DNA of 43,361 nucleotides from Planctomycetota bacterium. Its GTDB lineage: Bacteria > Planctomycetota > UBA1135 > GCA-002748355. The translations under genes were made by a program, and so were the position numbers. Each line of letters opens with the position of its first letter. The stretch's first letter is position 1. This document shows positions 38,402-43,361 of this stretch, in pieces. The notes beneath the pieces are model-generated. The model made no database searches, was not told the DNA's origin, and saw only the letters and a list, made by a program, of their open reading frames with translations. Location of the stretch: NCBI GenBank assembly GCA_024278315.1, contig JAJRTL010000042.1:1-43361 (forward strand), given 5' to 3'.

Positions 38402-40732
38402 TCAATCGAAGCCGATCTGGCGGCTGACCTTCTTGGCGTACTCGGTGATCTTGTCGCGAGGCATCAAATGCAGCTGCGCATAGAGGTTCGAGTCGGGCCG
38501 ACGCGCACCCGGTGCGCCCTCCTGATCCCAGAGTTCGACCATGCGTCGCAGGACCTCCTGGAAACCCTGGCTGTGCGGGCCGCTGCGGGGACCGCCGGGG
38601 TCGGGAAGGAAACTCGTCAGATGTGCGAGACCGAGCCTCGGGTTGGCGCCATGGGCGATGGCCGCGCACTCGGCGCGACCTTCGGCCTGGGCGAGGATGT
38701 CGCTGGCCGAGAACCCTCCCCGCAGGGCCATGCCAATGGCAGGGAAGGGGTGGTTCATGACCGGGAGCATGCGATGTGCTTCGACGAGATGGGCACGTTC
38801 GTGACGGCGTAGCAGGCCGAACACCTGTCGCCAGAGCTCCTCATGGTCCCCCTTCACCTCGGCAACGGCCATGGCCGTGATCTTGCGATCCACCTGGCAG
38901 GGCCTCGAAGGTGACAGGGCGGGGACATCCGGTGCCGACTCGTCCAGGATGTCCGCGAGACCTTCCTTGGCCATTGTCTCACTGCTGTCCAGCAAATCCC
39001 GCCACCAGGCTCGGACCATCTGCAGATCGAGAAGGTAGTGGTGCCAAAGTGCGACACCAGCAGGGTCCATCATCCCACCTTCTTCCAGGTTCGTGAACCG
39101 CTTGTTCTCGACCAGGATCTCCCGGCATTCCCATTTCAGGGGCAGAGAAGCGGAGCGGCGCAGTCGCGTTTCACCCAACTTCCGGGCAATCAGGAACTGG
39201 ACACCTTTTCCCAGCCCTTGTCCCACGATGAAGTATCGGTTGTAGCGCGCAAAGAAGCTCGGAAGACCGGGACCGATGGGATCCATGAAGGAGAGCCCCA
39301 GCACGGGAAACTGATGGATCCTCGGTTCCCCCACCCGGTCCTGGCCAAAGATCTCCACCGACACCTTGCGGGCCTCGGTCAAGAAGCGCTGCAGATCCCA
39401 GTCCTTGATTTCAGGTCTGCGCAACAACTCCACGAGCTCGGCTTCGAACCGCAGGAAGCGAGCCCCTGCATCCAGGATGTGCTGGAGTGCGGCAGCCCCG
39501 TGGTAGGTCCGGGAATAGAACCGCCCCAGCACCTGGGCTTCATCCACCCATCCCGCATCCTGCAGGATACGGAGACTCGCGACACAGTCCTCCACCTTGG
39601 TAGGACATCCCTTCTGTCCACGGAGTGGACCATCCAGGAGAGCGGACATGCGCTTGGCCTCGAGGTTGTCCCAGCCCTTGCGTACGAAGGCAGGGAGCGA
39701 GGCTTCGTAGACATCGATCGCATCTCCCAAACGCCCTTGATCCAGCATGAGGAGAATCAGGACTTCGCGGCTGGTCATGAGATGGCCAGCTCGCAGGACC
39801 GAGTCCGTCGACCGGGGCGACCGCGCCGCTTCGCTGAGCCACTCCTCGGCCAGGTGGACGCGCCCCTCTGCCAGGGCCAGCTCGGCCATGACGAGACTGC
39901 CACCTGACTCGAGGAGGATGGACTCCAGGAGAGGATGGGCTTCGATGTGACGCAGCACGGCGCGCCGGTGCTTGCTGGTGCTTGCGGAGGCGAGCACCGA
40001 CAGAAGCCCCAGCTGCTTCGGTCCCCGGTCCATCGTGTGGATGAGATCCCGCAGACGCCCACTGCCCTGCTGGTAGAGCAGCAGGGACAGGATCGCACTC
40101 TCCGGGTGCTTTTCTGCATCCTTGCGGAGAGCGGGAACCGCCTTCTTGGCTTCGGCAGGCGAAGAGAGGGACTGGAAGTAGAGCACCCAGGTCTGAGGCC
40201 AGGACTTGGAGCTCTTGAGCAGGCGGCGGAGCACCTCCCGGGCCCAGGCCTTTTGACCGGGGTCCGTCGAGAAGCTGCGACACCAGGCCAGGCCATAGAG
40301 GATCCAATAGGAATCGGGATAGTGGCGGTAGGCCTCGTTCAGCGATTCCACCTTCTCCTCGAAGTTGGAGAGCAGCCTCGTGGCCAGATACACGGGCTCC
40401 GGATCATCGGGAAAGCGCTCTCGCAGCTCCTCTGCCTCCTGCCAGACCCGGGCCATGCGGCCCCGTTCGCGCAGATAGTCCTGATGCAATCTCCAGGCCG
40501 GCACGAAGAGAGGCTCCTGTGCGATCAAGCGACGAACGATCTCCTCGGCCTCTTCGTCCATGCCCTGACCACGGAGGAACTCCGCCTTGAGGGCGGACCG
40601 GTAGAGAGGTTTCCATCGGTGCTCGACATCCAGACGGAGCGAGGGGGTGGGCACCCAGGCCTGGCTGCTCGTGCCGGAATGGCAAGCAGAGGCAACGAAC
40701 AGGAACAGAACGAATTGTGGGCAGGATCTCAT
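38402..40732 (-). CDS. Large TPR-like lipoprotein with HERAH (HExxH) motif
   Basis: Lipobox VASAC; TPR-like helices; HERAHLVEAH...GRAECAA. Confidence 0.7.
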   Translation of the reverse strand: MRSCPQFVLFLFVASACHSGTSSQAWVPTPSLRLDVEHRWKPLYRSALKAEFLRGQGMDEEAEEIVRRLIAQEPLFVPAWRLHQDYLRERGRMARVWQEAEELRERFPDDPEPVYLATRLLSNFEEKVESLNEAYRHYPDSYWILYGLAWCRSFSTDPGQKAWAREVLRRLLKSSKSWPQTWVLYFQSLSSPAEAKKAVPALRKDAEKHPESAILSLLLYQQGSGRLRDLIHTMDRGPKQLGLLSVLASASTSKHRRAVLRHIEAHPLLESILLESGGSLVMAELALAEGRVHLAEEWLSEAARSPRSTDSVLRAGHLMTSREVLILLMLDQGRLGDAIDVYEASLPAFVRKGWDNLEAKRMSALLDGPLRGQKGCPTKVEDCVASLRILQDAGWVDEAQVLGRFYSRTYHGAAALQHILDAGARFLRFEAELVELLRRPEIKDWDLQRFLTEARKVSVEIFGQDRVGEPRIHQFPVLGLSFMDPIGPGLPSFFARYNRYFIVGQGLGKGVQFLIARKLGETRLRRSASLPLKWECREILVENKRFTNLEEGGMMDPAGVALWHHYLLDLQMVRAWWRDLLDSSETMAKEGLADILDESAPDVPALSPSRPCQVDRKITAMAVAEVKGDHEELWRQVFGLLRRHERAHLVEAHRMLPVMNHPFPAIGMALRGGFSASDILAQAEGRAECAAIAHGANPRLGLAHLTSFLPDPGGPRSGPHSQGFQEVLRRMVELWDQEGAPGARRPDSNLYAQLHLMPRDKITEYAKKVSRQIGFD

Positions 40733-40744
40733 AGAAGCGCGATT

Positions 40745-41884
40745 CTAACCTTCCGAGTCGCCAAAACGGGGGTAGCCACCGAAAAGCAGGCAATCTCCCA
40801 GTGGGCGGCTGTAGGAATCCTCGAGGTAGACCGCAGATTCCATCTGAGCCAGGCCGGTTCCGGCAATGGGGGCCAGGGCCTCGAATCCTCCAATGAGTTT
40901 TGGCGCCAGGATCGTCTCACATTGATCCAATAACTGCGCATCGAAGAGCTGCCCCAGGAGTTTGCCTCCGCCCTCGACCAGCAGACGGCGTATCCCGAGT
41001 CCCCTCAGATGACGCAGAGCCGACCTGAGATCCAGCTGCCCGGCCACTTCTGGTACCGGGTGGATCCGAAGACCCATCTGCTCCCGCTCCCTTCGTCGCT
41101 CGGGAGGACAGGTGTCGGCAGCCCAGAGCCAGACCTCCGAGTCCGCCGCTCGTGCCACCAGGCGACTCGAAAGCGGGATCTCGCAGCGAGGGTCCAACAC
41201 GATGGCGATGGGGTCCGCCCCCACGACATGCCTCACATCCAGGCTCGGATCATCGGTGAGGACGGTGCCCATTCCTACGAGCACCGCATCAGCTGCTGCG
41301 CGCAACTCGTGCGCATGGCGCAGGGCTTCCTCACCACTGATCCAGCGCGACGAGCCTGTCCGGCTCGCGGTCTTGCCGTCCAGGGTCATGGCCCACTTGG
41401 CCTGGACCCAGGGGCGATCCAGCACAAGCCCCCGCTCGAACTGCGTCAGCAGTCCTTCGAGGACAGGGAAGTCGTACGGACCCTCGACCTGGATGCCGCA
41501 GCCGCGGAGGACCTCGAGACCGGCACCGCGATGCCTGGGGTCGGGATCCAGGGCTCCTACGAAGACCCGCCTGATCTTTGCCTCACGAATCAAGCTCGTG
41601 CAAGCCGATCGGCGCTTCTCCGCACCTGCGACCGTACCGGGTTCGCTGGAGCAGGGTTCGAGTGTCACGACCAGGCCATCCACTGTATGACCAGCGCTTT
41701 GTGCATCGAGCAGTGCGGCTTCCTCGGCATGGGCCCCGCCAAAGCGCGCATGCCATCCGCGTCCCACGATGTCTTCCCCCTGCAAAGCCAGGGCGCCCAC
41801 CATGGGATTGGGTTCGACCAGGCCTTGTCCCAGCCTCGCCAGGTCGACAGCTTCTGGGAACCAGGACTCCAGTTGCGGGTTCAT
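40745..41884 (-). CDS. ribD: Bifunctional riboflavin biosynthesis deaminase/reductase RibD
   Basis: NPMVGALAL, HAEEAAL, TLEPC, AMTLDGKTASRTGSSRWISGEEA; ATGA overlap with miaB. Confidence 0.93.
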   Translation of the reverse strand: MNPQLESWFPEAVDLARLGQGLVEPNPMVGALALQGEDIVGRGWHARFGGAHAEEAALLDAQSAGHTVDGLVVTLEPCSSEPGTVAGAEKRRSACTSLIREAKIRRVFVGALDPDPRHRGAGLEVLRGCGIQVEGPYDFPVLEGLLTQFERGLVLDRPWVQAKWAMTLDGKTASRTGSSRWISGEEALRHAHELRAAADAVLVGMGTVLTDDPSLDVRHVVGADPIAIVLDPRCEIPLSSRLVARAADSEVWLWAADTCPPERRREREQMGLRIHPVPEVAGQLDLRSALRHLRGLGIRRLLVEGGGKLLGQLFDAQLLDQCETILAPKLIGGFEALAPIAGTGLAQMESAVYLEDSYSRPLGDCLLFGGYPRFGDSEG

Positions 41885-43269
41885 GCGCTCAGGATGCCTT
41901 CGTCGCCAGCGTCGCGCGAATCCATCGTGAACCGCTCCTCATCCACGAGCTGCCCCATCATCGAATGGGACATGGCCTTCTCGATGCGCACCGGCAGGTA
42001 GCAACCCACCTGTTGCGGCCCCACTCCCTCCAGGTGGACGATCCTGTGATGCGCCGTGCGCCCCTGGAAGCGGCCTTCGCCCTTCTTGCTGGGACCTTCC
42101 AGCAGGATCTCGACGACCTTGCCGACCAAGGCCTGGTTCTTTTCCAGGCTGATCCGATTCTGGATCGCAAGGAGATCCTGATTCCGTCGGGCCTTGATCT
42201 CTTCGCTGACATCGTCTTCGAAGTAGTCATCTGCCACAGTCAAAGGCCGCGGCGAATACTTGAAGACGTAGCTCTGGGAGAAGCGCACCTCTTCCATGAG
42301 ACTCTTGGTCAGCTCATGGTCCTCTTCTGTCTCCCCCGGGTAGCCAACGATCCAATCGCTGGCGAATTCCATGTCGGGGATGAGCTCCTGCAGGTCCCGG
42401 ATCCTGGCCAGGTATTTCTCCCGCGTGTAGAGACGCTTCATACGCTGCAAGATCTCGTTGCTGCCGGACTGGGCAGGGAGATGGAAGTAGCGCGAAACCC
42501 GGGGCAGTTCGGCCATGGTCTCCATGAGCTCGCGGGTCAAGAAGTTAGGATGGCTGGTGATGAACTGGATGCGCCGCAGGGAAGGGATCGCATGCAACTC
42601 CCGGAGCAGCTTCGAGAGATTCTGCTTGTCGGGAAGGTCATGACCGTAGGCATTGACCGTCTGCCCCAGGAGTGTCACTTCGGTGACGCCATCTCCGACC
42701 AGGGCCTCCACCTCCGGCAGGATCTCCGCGATGGGCCGGCTCACCTCGACCCCACGCGTCGCCGGCACGATGCAGTAGGTGCAGGGCATGTTGCAACCGC
42801 GGATGATGTTGACGTACGCCTGGGCGCGGTTGGGTCTCTGCTTGACATCCCGCAGGACGAGATCCCCACTCGCGCCGTCTCCTGTCTGCACGAGACCTTC
42901 TCTCTTTTCCCGGATCTCTGCGATGTACTCATCAATCTTGCCGAAGTCCATGGTGCCGCAGACCCGATCCACGTGGGGCATACGGGTCCGCAGGTAGATC
43001 TTGTGCTCCTGCGCCATGCAACCCAGGACTCCGATCAAGAGCTCGGGCTCCTGCTCCTTGCGCACCCGCAGGGCACCGAGTTTGCTCCAGACACGGTTCT
43101 CCGCATGATCGCGAACCGAACAGGTGTTGAAGAGCAGGATGCCGGCCAGGGCCTCATCCTCACAGGGTTCGTAGCCAGCCTGCACCAACTTGCTGGCCAC
43201 CAACTCGGAGTCCAAGAGGTTCATCTGGCATCCATAGGATCGAAGGTGGAATTTCTGGGAGGAGTTCAA
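41881..43269 (-). CDS. miaB: tRNA-2-methylthio-N6-dimethylallyladenosine synthase MiaB
   Basis: YGCQMNLLDSE, radical SAM CNMPCTYCIVPATRG, TRAM domain tail. Confidence 0.97.
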   Translation of the reverse strand: MNSSQKFHLRSYGCQMNLLDSELVASKLVQAGYEPCEDEALAGILLFNTCSVRDHAENRVWSKLGALRVRKEQEPELLIGVLGCMAQEHKIYLRTRMPHVDRVCGTMDFGKIDEYIAEIREKREGLVQTGDGASGDLVLRDVKQRPNRAQAYVNIIRGCNMPCTYCIVPATRGVEVSRPIAEILPEVEALVGDGVTEVTLLGQTVNAYGHDLPDKQNLSKLLRELHAIPSLRRIQFITSHPNFLTRELMETMAELPRVSRYFHLPAQSGSNEILQRMKRLYTREKYLARIRDLQELIPDMEFASDWIVGYPGETEEDHELTKSLMEEVRFSQSYVFKYSPRPLTVADDYFEDDVSEEIKARRNQDLLAIQNRISLEKNQALVGKVVEILLEGPSKKGEGRFQGRTAHHRIVHLEGVGPQQVGCYLPVRIEKAMSHSMMGQLVDEERFTMDSRDAGDEGILSA

Positions 43270-43330
43270 AGATCGATGCTCGGGGCTGGCGCTCTGGGGG
43301 ATCCGGGAAAATTGGGAGCGAGGATTCTAA

Positions 43331-43360
43331 CGGAGCGACAGCACGCTGTCGCCCGCTCCG
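43331..43360. repeat. Inverted repeat / hairpin GCGACAGC-AC-GCTGTCGC with flanking CGGA/TCCG
   Basis: Read directly; at the window edge, about 60 bp upstream of miaB. Confidence 0.5.
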
Positions 43361-43361
43361 A

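Overview
43.4 kb of GC-rich bacterial DNA, densely coded, with no CRISPR array, rRNA, tRNA or transposon that I can see. It looks like a core/accessory mix. The TIGR02999-like ECF sigma factor, Ser/Thr kinase, DUF1565 beta-helix protein and secretin/pseudopilin set suggest Planctomycetota or a similar lineage (inference only). From left to right: the end of an isc cluster (HscA C-terminus, ferredoxin); TonB and a TonB-dependent receptor; a Gld-like ABC locus (ATPase, permease, GldG-like, DUF4340); a beta-helix protein; dnaK; a long minus-strand operon (pilin/pseudopilins, GspF, GspL/PilM-N, PilO, PilP/GspC-like, secretin with TPR tail, lipoprotein, MATE) with a divergent gspE ATPase; pepA; a CC-motif periplasmic protein; a DTW-domain protein; a lipoprotein plus aspartoacylase-like plus GCS2-CBS set; an EamA transporter; recQ; an ECF sigma factor translationally coupled to a Cache-type receptor Ser/Thr kinase; a large lipoprotein with a HExxH motif; ribD; miaB. 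Strongest candidates for something new: (1) the T2SS/MSHA-like operon with the secretin-TPR fusion and repeated DG..DD motifs in its pseudopilins; (2) the ECF sigma and dCache receptor-kinase pair with no visible anti-sigma factor; (3) the GCS2-CBS fusion paired with an aspartoacylase-like hydrolase; (4) the palindrome-rich recQ/sigma intergenic region with a minus-strand terminator-like hairpin inside the recQ leader. All calls come from reading the sequence; no homology search was run.
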